From contig JAHHHI010000010.1 in the NCBI GenBank assembly GCA_019359435.1, positions 1-43,990 of the forward strand: 43,990 nucleotides of DNA, written 5' to 3'. Positions 17,218 to 25,196 of the stretch are shown here, in pieces. Within the stretch, counting starts at the first letter, position 1. Every line of letters starts with the position of its first letter. The notes under the pieces are model-generated. The model made no database searches. It saw nothing but the letters and a program-made list of their open reading frames with translations, and was not told the origin of the DNA. The stretch comes from Kaiparowitsia implicata GSE-PSE-MK54-09C (GTDB lineage: Bacteria > Cyanobacteriota > Cyanobacteriia > Elainellales > Elainellaceae). The position numbers were made by a program, and so were the translations under genes.

Positions 17218-17865
17218 CTATGCAAGGGGCGCGTGAGACTTCGTATCTCGAGTATTTTTGCCTGCATCATTAACGCGGCGCAATACGCCGTTGATAAAGC
17301 GGTGCCCTTCCTCACCGCTGTATTTTTTCGCCAATTCCACCGCTTCGTTGATGGCGACTCTATCAGGAATACCCATCATCAGAATTTCGGTCAAGGCAAT
17401 ACGAAGAATATCTTGATCAATTTTGGCAAGGCGATGCAGTTGCCAATCCACCATGTGAGCAGACAGGGTTTGATCCACTTCAGCATGATTGGCCAAGGCA
17501 GTTTTGAGCAAGGCCATCGTGTAATCACGCACTTCTTGCTGGTTGGCAAGCTGAATCAGCTCAGGCAGTTCTAACGCGGTACCCACCCCATTAACTGCTG
17601 ATCGACCTAGGGCGATCGCGTCTTCCACCATGACGCGGGCACTCTGCAAATCGGGCGCATTCGTTTCGCTTTTTAGCAGGCGCTCGGTCGCGCGCTCTAG
17701 CTCTGCAGCCGCAGTTTCAAGACTGTCATGCACCTCTACCGTCAGCGCTCGAATCGCCGCCAGCACCACTGTCTGCAATTGCCCATCGTCTAACAACCGC
17801 TGTTGCCCCCGCAGCTGACTCAGGCTCAACAGAGCCAGTTCACGCGCAATTCGTCTAGCCTGCAT
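17218..17865 (-). CDS. nusB: Transcription antitermination factor NusB
   Basis: The ATG at 17865 has a GGAGG site eight bases upstream and gives 215 residues; the frame from 17895 lacks one. The N-terminal arginine-rich helix QARRIARELALLSLSQ is the RNA-binding start. The C-terminal half (KIDQDILRIALTEILMMGIPDRVAINEAVELAKKYSGEEGHRFINGVLRRV) is the diagnostic NusB fold. NusB binds boxA RNA with S10 during rRNA transcription. It is longer than the ~140-residue E. coli protein because of an inserted helical part after residue 30, usual in cyanobacteria. It is 71 bases upstream of ftsY on the same strand. Confidence 0.93.
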   Translation of the reverse strand: MQARRIARELALLSLSQLRGQQRLLDDGQLQTVVLAAIRALTVEVHDSLETAAAELERATERLLKSETNAPDLQSARVMVEDAIALGRSAVNGVGTALELPELIQLANQQEVRDYTMALLKTALANHAEVDQTLSAHMVDWQLHRLAKIDQDILRIALTEILMMGIPDRVAINEAVELAKKYSGEEGHRFINGVLRRVNDAGKNTRDTKSHAPLA

Positions 17866-17947
17866 GGCGATCGCCTCCGCTTCACAGCAAATCAATCTCT
17901 AGTGTAGTGGGGAGTGGAGCGTGTCGCCGGATCAATCCCACAATACC

Positions 17948-17989
17948 TAGGTCAGATTCAGATCTGATCTGGGCCGGAGACCTGACCTA
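17948..17989. repeat. Inverted repeat between DUF502 gene and nusB
   Basis: TAGGTCAG (17948-17955) pairs with CTGACCTA (17982-17989), and an inner AGATC-type dyad sits between. It lies about 80 bases upstream of the nusB start, where an operator or attenuator could act. There is no T-run to make it a clear terminator. Confidence 0.45.
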
Positions 17990-18012
17990 ACGACAGTTCG
18001 GAAAATATCTAC

Positions 18013-18045
18013 AACCGTGCCGCCTGCATCGTGGGCAGCACGGTT
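18013..18045 (-). terminator. Hairpin downstream of the DUF502 gene (shared element, copy A)
   Basis: AACCGTGCCGCC and GGCAGCACGGTT form a 12-bp stem (one mismatch/wobble) with a 9-base loop, 93 bases beyond the DUF502 stop on the minus strand. The reverse complement is homologous, including its flank, to the hairpin at 41300-41328. Termination or processing is the likely role. Confidence 0.55.
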
Positions 18046-18085
18046 TAGCATTGTTTCAATCCCACAACACAGAGCGGAAACAATG

Positions 18086-18115
18086 CCATCGAGCTTACGG
18101 CCATCGAGCTTACGG
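18086..18115. repeat. 15-bp direct tandem repeat
   Basis: The unit ccatcgagcttacgg occurs twice in tandem just beyond the DUF502 stop codon. Confidence 0.8.
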
Positions 18116-18137
18116 TGAACTGAGTGTTCAGGCTGGG

Positions 18138-18872
18138 TTACTCGTCATCTTTCAGAATGGAGTAAGGCTGGCGCTTGAGGTCAACAACAGGCGTATCTAA
18201 TCGCAACAAGTCTGGCCCAGAGGCAGGCAGGGCACTGTTGATGCTAGGCCCCACAATGCCACCCGATACGATCACCTTAAATGCATCCTCAACGGACATT
18301 GACAGCGCAATCACTTCCTTCTCGGGCACAATGGCATACCAGCCGGTCGTGGGGTTGGGCGTAGTTGGGATAAACAAATTCAGCATTTGCCCTGCCAGGT
18401 CGGGCGTAGCGCTTGCCGTGAATGCCCCCGTTACAAACCCCACTGACCACAGTCCTTTACGGGGATATTCTACCAGCACCACCCGCCGAAACCGACCGCT
18501 AGAGTCGCGCAGCACTGTTTCGAGAAGTTGCTTCAAGGTTTTATAGACCGCACCCGCTAGGGGAATAGCCTGCAGCACCCGCTCGCCTACATCAAGCAGC
18601 CAGCGGCCTGCGATGTTGCGAGCCATTAGGCCCATAATCAAAATCAACGTTAAGGGAACGGCCAAGCCAGCCGCCAGATTCAGCAGCCCCCCCAAGAAAG
18701 GGTTGAGGTCGTTGAACGGATTAACCTGCTTGGGAATACGCGTCAAGAAATTAATGACCCAACTGGAGACGGTGTAGGTCAGCCAAATCGTAGTTGCCAA
18801 GGGAATGATGACCAGCAACCCCGCGATTAGGTCATTCTTGAAGTCTTGCTTAAGCCGTTGAATCAAAGACAC
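18138..18872 (-). CDS. DUF502 family membrane protein
   Basis: The 244-residue protein matches DUF502: LKQDFKNDLIAGLLVIIPLATTIWLTY at the start and a second membrane helix near residues 60-85 (LAAGLAVPLTLILIMGLM). It then has the family motifs VLVEYPRKGLWSVGFVTG and FIPTTPNPTTGWYAIVPEKEV, and a C-terminal SGGIVGPS. Molecular role is unknown. In cyanobacteria this gene often stands just upstream of nusB and ftsY, as here, so conserved order supports the call. The 270-base gap with hairpins before nusB suggests separate transcripts or an attenuated operon. Confidence 0.92.
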   Translation of the reverse strand: MSLIQRLKQDFKNDLIAGLLVIIPLATTIWLTYTVSSWVINFLTRIPKQVNPFNDLNPFLGGLLNLAAGLAVPLTLILIMGLMARNIAGRWLLDVGERVLQAIPLAGAVYKTLKQLLETVLRDSSGRFRRVVLVEYPRKGLWSVGFVTGAFTASATPDLAGQMLNLFIPTTPNPTTGWYAIVPEKEVIALSMSVEDAFKVIVSGGIVGPSINSALPASGPDLLRLDTPVVDLKRQPYSILKDDE

Positions 18873-19493
18873 CCTAACTCACCTGCCTAGTACCGATTCG
18901 TTGTGTTGATTCCACCGAAATGCTGATTGAATGTATCCGCTAGTGATTAGCTATAAATCGAGCCTGCTCTGAAAACGATCGCTCCCCACACCTATCGCTC
19001 TACGTATCCGTCACTCTGTTCAGCCTCTGCATGTCTATTGAAGACGGGCGATCGCCCTATCCGTAATGCTTAGTCAGCCCACATGTATGCATTGTGCCAT
19101 GCTGCAAACTCTAGACAGAGGGCGGATTTCACCCTATCCGTACCTGAAATGCACCTGTGCGCGATGACCAGCACACAACTCAACCGACAAAAATTTATTA
19201 AGAAATGTTTCAATTATAGCGGGTTTTCAGAACCACTGAAGGAGAGTGCTGCCCGCCCGACCCAGCCATGCGACCCAGGCTTACTGGTTTTATCTATTTT
19301 TATGTATACATTTCTGCGAGAGGGTTAGCAGAAAATTGATTGGAGTTTCAGCCAATTAGGCCTAGATCGCTACGCAAAAGCGCTTAGCATTACTTAGCAT
19401 TACAGAGGCTCTAACCGCGTAAGAGAATTAACCTGCTGTCACCGATCGGCCAAAGGCCGTGCCTCCGTCTGGAATTAAACGTAGCTTAGGTAA

Positions 19494-19519
19494 CATTTTG
19501 CCCTAACTAGGGCAAAATG
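19494..19519. promoter_or_regulatory. Perfect 26-bp palindrome
   Basis: CATTTTGCCCTA and TAGGGCAAAATG are exact inverted repeats separated by two bases. The near-zero loop fits a dimeric protein's operator better than an RNA hairpin. It lies about 90 bases beyond the HpsJ-like stop and about 620 bases from the DUF502 start. Confidence 0.6.
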
Positions 19520-19571
19520 CATCGGTGGGATTCAATGCAACCTGTCGGATTCGTCTGATGAAGATGAAATA

Positions 19572-19589
19572 AGAGGGCGCGATCGCCCT
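19572..19589 (-). terminator. Intrinsic terminator of the HpsJ-like gene
   Basis: On the minus strand, GAGGGCG, a 4-base loop and CGCCCTC are followed by TTATTT. It starts 17 bases after the stop codon. The stem contains a HIP1-like core. Confidence 0.7.
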
Positions 19590-19605
19590 CCTAACTAACT
19601 AACAC

Positions 19606-20391
19606 TCAACTGCTGCCCATCAGGCGCAGCGCCGTCCACCCAATGGTGATATAGCCTATAGCCAGCAGCAAACTGCCAATTCCAACCCGCAGACCCGACT
19701 TTAATGTGTCAATTTGGGCCGCATTTTGCGCTAGCTCTTGCCGTTGTTGGATTTCTTCTTCAGCTTGGGCTCTGCCCGCTTGCACCTGCTGCTGCAAGAA
19801 TGGGTCTAATGCATCGGGATTCTCGCGAAAGTCGCGCACCAAATTAACCTGCTCTTGGGTAATCAGGTTAGCCTGCACAGCCTGATCCAAATCTTCGTCG
19901 GGGGCAGCTATGAGCTGTTCAATCTGAGCCCGTTGCCGCTGCACTTCTACAGTAAACTGCTGCTCCAATTGGGCTTGGGTTTGTTCAACTTCTTCAGCCA
20001 AGCGCAGTTGAGCCGCTTCGTTGTTGGCCCGCACATTGTTTAAGTGAAGGGGAAACAAGACGATGTAGAGCAGCCCTAGCAGGCTCGCAAGCACCGCAGC
20101 CCAAAATCGCGCGGTGGCCAACGGTGGTCGAGGCAGACGACCCGGTTCTACCTGGGTATCGATCCAGTGCCCAGTAAACAGCATTCCTAGCCCCACTAAG
20201 GGCACTAGCCCCCGATCAATCACCTGAGCCGCAAAGGCAATTTGCCAGGTGCGATCGCCCCATTGATAGGGAATAGGCTGGATAATCATATCCACCAGAG
20301 CAAATAGAAAGATCACGATACCGCCCACAATCAAGGCACGGGAGGCTATGTAGGCGGCTGTGGGATGGGTCGTAGGCTTTGGAGAAACCAT
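19606..20391 (-). CDS. HpsJ-like membrane protein
   Basis: The ATG at 20391 gives 261 residues (MVSPKPTTHP...); the frame from 20418 opens with a TTG. Three hydrophobic helices occupy the first 120 residues (ALIVGGIVIFLFALVDMII, GLVPLVGLGMLFTGHWID, FWAAVLASLLGLLYIVLFPLHL). A coiled coil of Glu/Gln/Arg comes next, and a last membrane helix (VGIGSLLLAIGYITIGWTALRLM) closes it. This layout, with the PLHLNN motif after helix 3, is that of cyanobacterial HpsJ-family proteins, linked to hormogonium polysaccharide secretion and gliding. Here the gene is alone, without other hps genes, so a polysaccharide role is only an expectation. Confidence 0.75.
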   Translation of the reverse strand: MVSPKPTTHPTAAYIASRALIVGGIVIFLFALVDMIIQPIPYQWGDRTWQIAFAAQVIDRGLVPLVGLGMLFTGHWIDTQVEPGRLPRPPLATARFWAAVLASLLGLLYIVLFPLHLNNVRANNEAAQLRLAEEVEQTQAQLEQQFTVEVQRQRAQIEQLIAAPDEDLDQAVQANLITQEQVNLVRDFRENPDALDPFLQQQVQAGRAQAEEEIQQRQELAQNAAQIDTLKSGLRVGIGSLLLAIGYITIGWTALRLMGSS

Positions 20392-20456
20392 GGCAATGTA
20401 CGTAGTTAGCTTAAGCAAAAATACAAGTCATTGAGAAGTCAATTTTGGAGAAGTCA

Positions 20457-20481
20457 ATTTGGGGCGCTGGGAGCCCCAAAT
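20457..20481. promoter_or_regulatory. Perfect 9-bp hairpin upstream of the HpsJ-like gene
   Basis: ATTTGGGGC and GCCCCAAAT flank a 7-base loop, between divergently oriented genes. A 13-base direct repeat (GAGAAGTCAATTT, twice in 20432-20460) abuts it. This looks like a regulatory patch for one or both genes. Confidence 0.45.
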
Positions 20482-20716
20482 CGGCGACCGGGGTCAATAC
20501 TATAACAGGTGAGAGTTCTCGGTTCTTGGGGGTATGGTCATTAGGCGAAGACCGCCGTCATACGAAGTTGTTAGGAAAAAGTTAGAGTCTGGCGATCGCA
20601 TTGCCATACCATCCTACAGTTCTGATCAGCCACCCTGCAGGATGCCGTTGCCATCATATAGCACCCGCACCCGCAACCTACAGAACTGATAAAACTGCAA
20701 AGGAGATGAATTTAAG
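20482..20716. other. Divergent promoter region of HpsJ-like gene and pgl
   Basis: The gap between the two starts is about 325 bases including the hairpin. A good AAAGGAGAT ribosome site stands immediately before pgl. No other gene is seen. Confidence 0.5.
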
Positions 20717-21448
20717 ATGAAACGCCAAGTCGAAATTCTGCCAGATGTGGACGCTATTGTGGCGCGATCGCTGGAACTCATAGTGTCGCGCATTCATACA
20801 GCCGTTGAGCAGCGGGGACAGTTCACCATTGCGTTGGCTGGCGGCAGCACTCCTAAGCCTCTTTATGGGGCGATCGCCCAGCAAGACCTCCCATGGGACA
20901 AGCTGCATATTTTCTGGGGAGATGAGCGCTACGTGCCTGCCGACCATCCCGATAGCAATGAAGGGATGGCACGCCGCGCCTGGTTAGACCAAGTTCCCAT
21001 TCCAGCTGATCACATTCATCCTATGCCCACGGCAGCAGCAGACCCCGCTGAGTCTGCTGCTGCCTACGAGCAAACGCTCCAACGCGTGTTCCAGGTAACG
21101 GATGGCGAAGTGCCAGCGCTGGATGTTGTGCTGCTGGGCATGGGTGACGACGGCCATACCGCCTCGCTGTTCCCCCATACCCCGGCCCTCACCGTGGGCG
21201 ATCGCCTGATTACAGTCGGCAATAAGGATGGGCAACCCCGCCTCACCTTTACAGCCCCGTTGATCAACCAGACGCGCTGCATTCTCTTTCTCGTGGCCGG
21301 GGCAAACAAGCAAACCGCCCTTACCCAAGTGTTTGCCGAGACCGCAGACGACGCTCACTATCCCGCCCGCCTGATTCGCCCAGAGGGCGAGTTGTGGTGG
21401 TTGCTAGATGCCGCCGCCGGTGCCGCACTGAACTCCCCATCTTCTTAG
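20717..21448 (+). CDS. pgl: 6-phosphogluconolactonase
   Basis: The 243-residue protein carries the DevB/NagB-type signatures LAGGSTPKPLYGAI, WGDERYVPADHPDSNEGMA and LLGMGDDGHTASLFPHTPAL. It ends in FLVAGANKQTALTQVF and a LIRPEGELWWLLDAAA tail. It hydrolyses 6-phosphogluconolactone in the oxidative pentose phosphate pathway, the main route of NADPH production in cyanobacteria in the dark. The start has a strong AAAGGAGA site. It is a single gene here; zwf is not in the window. Confidence 0.95.
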   Translation: MKRQVEILPDVDAIVARSLELIVSRIHTAVEQRGQFTIALAGGSTPKPLYGAIAQQDLPWDKLHIFWGDERYVPADHPDSNEGMARRAWLDQVPIPADHIHPMPTAAADPAESAAAYEQTLQRVFQVTDGEVPALDVVLLGMGDDGHTASLFPHTPALTVGDRLITVGNKDGQPRLTFTAPLINQTRCILFLVAGANKQTALTQVFAETADDAHYPARLIRPEGELWWLLDAAAGAALNSPSS

Positions 21449-22178
21449 CCAAGCGTGTCAGCCAAACATGGCACTTTCCTCAAATGTCCTATTGTCAGAG
21501 CGACAGAGCTCTTAAATCAGGGCAAAAAATACGATAAAACTAATTCAAAAGTATGCAGGCCAATCCAGCTTAAAGTCCCAATAGGACACCTCAATTAATT
21601 GCCCTTGCGGCGGTTGTGGGAGGCTGAAACCCCTGAAAACACGTTGCTACTCCCAGGAAAATCTGGATTTTTCGAGGTTCCCAATATTTAGGTGCACCAC
21701 TTTAGCAGATGGATAAAGGAATTGTTTTTTTGTCCTGGACATAGGATGGAGGGATAGAATTAGATACTTACGATCGTTCAGCTCCGTTCAATAGTGCTCC
21801 ATGGGAATGCCCGATCGTAGATTCTTCATCGGTCCATGCTAAGTGAGAAATTTAGGAACAGACACTAGACGGCTTAAGCTTTACCAGCACCCTCTAGAAA
21901 CTTTCTAGAAAAATGTCTACAAAATGCTGCACTTAGGCATTACGAGATTAAAAACCGAGTATGTTTTAGTGAAGAAATTGACAGCGAGCGGAAAAACAGT
22001 GAGCGGAGAAATTGACCTTGAGCATGCAGCCGAATGGGTTCTAATTCTTACTCTGTGTTTTTTACTCTCTGGATATGAATTCTCTCTGAATATTCCCGTT
22101 CCAATTGCCGATCTACCTTTCCTGAACTGACTCTCTTAGATTGATAGAGCGCACCCTTGGCCTACACGATGCAACCCT
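21449..22178. other. Long AT-richer intergenic region with dyads
   Basis: No convincing gene. The 68-codon frame at 21924 lacks a ribosome site. Features seen are an inverted pair TGTCCTATTG (21485-21494) and CAATAGGACA (21579-21588), and a near-perfect palindrome TCTAGAAA-C-TTTCTAGA at 21893-21909. Either could serve the upstream or downstream transcript; a non-coding RNA cannot be excluded. Confidence 0.45.
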
Positions 22179-23018
22179 ATGATTGTTTGCCCTAACTGCA
22201 ATCACCAAAATCCAGAAGGCGCGGTGCAGTGCGAAGCGTGCTACACGCCTTTGCCCAGCATGGCGACCTGTCCCAACTGTGGTGCAAAAGTGCAGGCAGA
22301 CGCCAGCTTTTGTGGACAATGCGGCTTCAACCTTCAAGCAGCGTCTGCCCCGAGCAAGGCTCCTGTTGTTGAGCCCGATGAGGCATCTGTGCCAACACTA
22401 GCTCCCGACTTCAGCATTCCAGACCTGCCTCCGCTGGAGCCGCTGGAGCCGCTGATGCCATTAAAGCCTGCTGCGACAGAAGCAACCTCCCCCGCGTCTG
22501 CAGATCCTGAACCCATTTCCTCCGCATCTGCCGCACCCGAGATGGGCGCGACACCCGACGAGGACACTCCTGAAACCGTCGCCTACGAATCAGCCGCTGA
22601 GCCTGCTGCTGGCAGTTCGGGGGGGGCACCACTCAGCACTGGCTCTGGGGCAGGGTTTTCGGCCCCGGTGCAGCCGACCCAAATTCAAATGCAGGCGGCG
22701 CAATTGATGCATGTGCAAACCGATACGATGATTGAATTGCCCCCCCATCTTTCGGTGATCCACATTGGTAAGCCTAATGACCGCATTCCCCCAGATGTAG
22801 ATGTCTCGGGCTTTCCCCATTCCGAAATCGTATCGCGCATTCATGCTGACATTCGCGTGGAAGGCAATGCCTTTTATTTAGAAGATGTGGGCAGTTCTAA
22901 TGGAACCTATGTCAACAACCTGCCGTTGACTAAGGGCAATCGCCATTGCCTAAGAGCGGGCGATCGCATTTCTCTGGGCAAGGGCGACAAGGTGACGTTC
23001 TTATTTCAGCAACGATAA
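22179..23018 (+). CDS. Zinc-ribbon plus FHA-domain protein
   Basis: The 279-residue protein begins with two CxxC zinc ribbons (CPNCNHQNPEGAVQCEAC and CPNCGAKVQADASFCGQC, residues 4-49). A flexible Pro/Ala/Glu/Ser linker of about 110 residues follows. The C-terminal FHA domain shows IHIGKPNDRIPPDVDVSGF, VSRIHADIRVEG and EDVGSSNGTYVNN. The HIGKxxD, SRxH and NGTxVN motifs are those that bind phosphothreonine. It is a cytosolic reader of Thr phosphorylation. The next gene also has an FHA domain and a degenerate kinase. Spacing to that gene is 656 bases with a MITE between, so co-transcription is not assured. Confidence 0.9.
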   Translation: MIVCPNCNHQNPEGAVQCEACYTPLPSMATCPNCGAKVQADASFCGQCGFNLQAASAPSKAPVVEPDEASVPTLAPDFSIPDLPPLEPLEPLMPLKPAATEATSPASADPEPISSASAAPEMGATPDEDTPETVAYESAAEPAAGSSGGAPLSTGSGAGFSAPVQPTQIQMQAAQLMHVQTDTMIELPPHLSVIHIGKPNDRIPPDVDVSGFPHSEIVSRIHADIRVEGNAFYLEDVGSSNGTYVNNLPLTKGNRHCLRAGDRISLGKGDKVTFLFQQR

Positions 23019-23674
23019 TTGCCCCAATCTCTCTGGGTCGATCGCGGCTGAATTGTGGGCAGCCTAACGGCTGAATCTTACGCTAGGGCGTGTCATCAAT
23101 TCCGACCAAAAGCCTTGTGCTATGAGCGTTGCCACGCCCGATCCAAAAAACAGGCTAGGGGTTGTGATCGTTCATTTTTGGGCCATTAGCGGCTAATTGA
23201 TGACAGCCCCTAGAGCTGAGTTGACTCTATCGTTAGCTTAGGAAGTTTCAACAGGCGAAATGCTGAGCTAGTCTATTGACGGGGTGGTTGGCTTCTGACG
23301 ATGATCTGGGCTCAGACGCAATAGCTAGAAGGTCGCTAGGGTTCTTTAACGCCAACCTAAGATGCTCAGGCACTCAGGCACTCAGCCGTAGAGGGGCATG
23401 CGCAAGGTGTGAGAAGGAGTACCAACCTGTTGAGTTATCGGTTTGTTTATGCGGCTTTTTCCTGCGGCGTCATTCAACCATGTGGTGGGATAAGCAGACC
23501 CCAGTTAGCTCAACCGCTTCCCTTAATCTGTGGTGCTAGTTTAATTGCCCTGACAGCATGGTTTTGTTTTGGATAAACCATTCTAGGATGGGACATATCT
23601 ACTCTGGCGATCGCGCCGTTATCACTACCTAGTTCAGTTTTGCGATTTCAGTTCTCTACAGTTCGCTCAATCGT
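23019..23674. other. Intergenic between the two FHA genes
   Basis: It holds a MITE copy (23084-23212) and otherwise nothing gene-like. The 87-codon frame at 23276 lacks protein-like composition. A HIP1 site and an AT-rich patch precede the GTG start of the next gene. Confidence 0.5.
23084..23212 (+). mobile_element. MITE-like repeat, copy 2
   Basis: This is 129 bp, bounded by TA, with the same terminal inverted repeats as the copies at 14221 and 28801 but more internal substitutions (for example the GATCCAAAAA arm). It appears the oldest of the three. It begins 66 bases after the stop of the zinc-ribbon FHA gene. Confidence 0.85.
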
Positions 23675-25108
23675 GTGATTACCCTATCCCTGCTGCATCC
23701 AATAAAACAAACGCCTGTTCAGGTGTGGACGTTTGAGAACGAATCGGTGATTCGGATCGGACGCTCTACTGATAACCACGTGATTCTTTACAGCGCGGTT
23801 GTGTCCCGGCACCACGTAGAACTGCGGCGGGTGGGAGCCGACTGGGAAATTGTTAACCTGGGCACGAACGGCACTTATCTCGATGGCAAGCGAATTGACC
23901 AAGTTACAGTGAACGATGGGGCGGTGTTTCGGCTAGCGCGCTCTGGCCCCAATGTCCGTATTCGGCTCAATTCTGAAATCGAAACCAATCTTCCCACTGA
24001 TGTTGAAAAAGCATCGCTGTCACGATCGCCCGATCCATCCCGGTTTCCGACAGAGGTGACTGATCGGCGATCGCCACCGCCGAGCGGCGAATCCGCCCCA
24101 CCCGATGCCCTCGATGCTGAGTTGTTGCGGATGCACCAGGGTGTGATTCCCGTGCCACCCCACTTGCGGCTGGATGATACTGAAGCAGAGGGCTTGCACC
24201 ACGTATCAACATTGCCTCAGTTGTCCTCTAGCCAAGCGGTTAACTGTCGGCATGAGCGGGGCGGGGATGTGTTTTGTGTGGAATGCGGGCAGCCCATCCA
24301 CTCGCTAGGACAGGTGGGCGGGTATCAGCTGTTGCAAGCTTTAGGGACGAGTCGCGTTGGGACGACGTATCAAGCCTGGCAGGGAGGCGACTTGGTCGTC
24401 GTTAAAACCCTGAATCCGCCTTGGCGCGATCGCCCAGAAGCCCAGGCCGCCCTAGAGTTTGAGGCTGATACCCTGCGGCAGCTCAGCCATTCCCAAGTTC
24501 CGAGATTGATCGATTTTTTTTTCGAGCAGGCGGTGCCCTACCTGGTGATGGAGTTGATGCGGGGGCAAGACCTAGCCAGCTACATTCGAGTGCTGGGGGC
24601 AGTATCGATAGAGCGGGCGATCGCCTGGATTATGGAAACCTGCACCCTATTGGATTATCTGCACCGCTTCATGCCACCGATTTTGCATCGCAACCTCCAG
24701 CCCGAGCATCTGATCTATCAGCCAGATGCCCCGCCCCATCAAACCTTAAGCCTGGTCGGGTTTGGTGCAATGAAGCAGGTTGTATTAGAGCCGTCATCCG
24801 GAAAGCCACCGCTAGGCTCTGAACGAGATGTGGCCTATGATGCGCCCGAAGTGCTCTCCCTTGAGGCCACGCCCGCTGCAGATCTCTACGCCATCGCGCC
24901 ATTATTTACGTTTCTTGTGACGGGGCAAAACCCCGTCTATTTTTATGGCGATCGCGGGGATGGAAACCGCTTCTGGGCTGAGCGAGTGCCTAGCCTTCAC
25001 CCCCAACTCATGGCTATTTTAGACAAGCTGACTGACCCCCGGCCTGCGGCACGTTATCAGTCGGCACGGGCTGTGGCCGCGGCCTTTCAGTATTTTGCCG
25101 AGGGTTAA
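23675..25108 (+). CDS. FHA-domain protein with degenerate kinase domain (predicted pseudokinase)
   Basis: The start is GTG at 23675. The 477-residue product has an FHA domain at residues 1-95 (VIRIGRSTDNHVIL, VVSRHHVELRR, NLGTNGTYLDGKRI), a linker, and a four-Cys/His cluster (CRHERGGDVFCVECGQPI). A protein-kinase fold follows (residues ~215-475). The Gly loop is altered (LGTSRVGTT), but the beta-3 Lys (VVVKTL) and an alpha-C Glu remain. The catalytic loop reads HRNLQPEHLI, with Asp replaced by Asn. The magnesium loop reads VGFGA, with Asp replaced by Gly. Both catalytic Asp are absent, though APE is kept. It should therefore bind rather than transfer phosphate, and probably acts as a phospho-reader or allosteric partner. 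The M50-like gene follows 88 bases on. Confidence 0.88.
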   Translation: MITLSLLHPIKQTPVQVWTFENESVIRIGRSTDNHVILYSAVVSRHHVELRRVGADWEIVNLGTNGTYLDGKRIDQVTVNDGAVFRLARSGPNVRIRLNSEIETNLPTDVEKASLSRSPDPSRFPTEVTDRRSPPPSGESAPPDALDAELLRMHQGVIPVPPHLRLDDTEAEGLHHVSTLPQLSSSQAVNCRHERGGDVFCVECGQPIHSLGQVGGYQLLQALGTSRVGTTYQAWQGGDLVVVKTLNPPWRDRPEAQAALEFEADTLRQLSHSQVPRLIDFFFEQAVPYLVMELMRGQDLASYIRVLGAVSIERAIAWIMETCTLLDYLHRFMPPILHRNLQPEHLIYQPDAPPHQTLSLVGFGAMKQVVLEPSSGKPPLGSERDVAYDAPEVLSLEATPAADLYAIAPLFTFLVTGQNPVYFYGDRGDGNRFWAERVPSLHPQLMAILDKLTDPRPAARYQSARAVAAAFQYFAEG

Positions 25109-25196
25109 GCTCGCCATTGCTAGCTGACAGCCGTTAGAGTTGAGATGACTCGATGGACAACCGTTCCTTAATATTCTCCCTCGATTGAAACCGACT

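Larger units (their letters stand above)
18873..19605. other. Long intergenic region with palindromes
   Basis: About 730 bases without a credible gene. The 81-codon frame at 19083 has no ribosome site or protein-like composition. It contains the doublet CTTAGCATTA near 19380-19403, the perfect palindrome at 19494-19519 and the terminator at 19572-19589. It must also contain the DUF502 promoter. Confidence 0.5.

Noticed and set aside
19083-19328. 81-codon frame in the 18.9-19.6 kb gap
   Set aside because: No ribosome site, mixed composition and no recognisable motif.
21924-22130. 68-codon frame with a hydrophobic stretch
   Set aside because: One hydrophobic run but no ribosome site and no neighbour on that strand close enough; not enough to call a gene.
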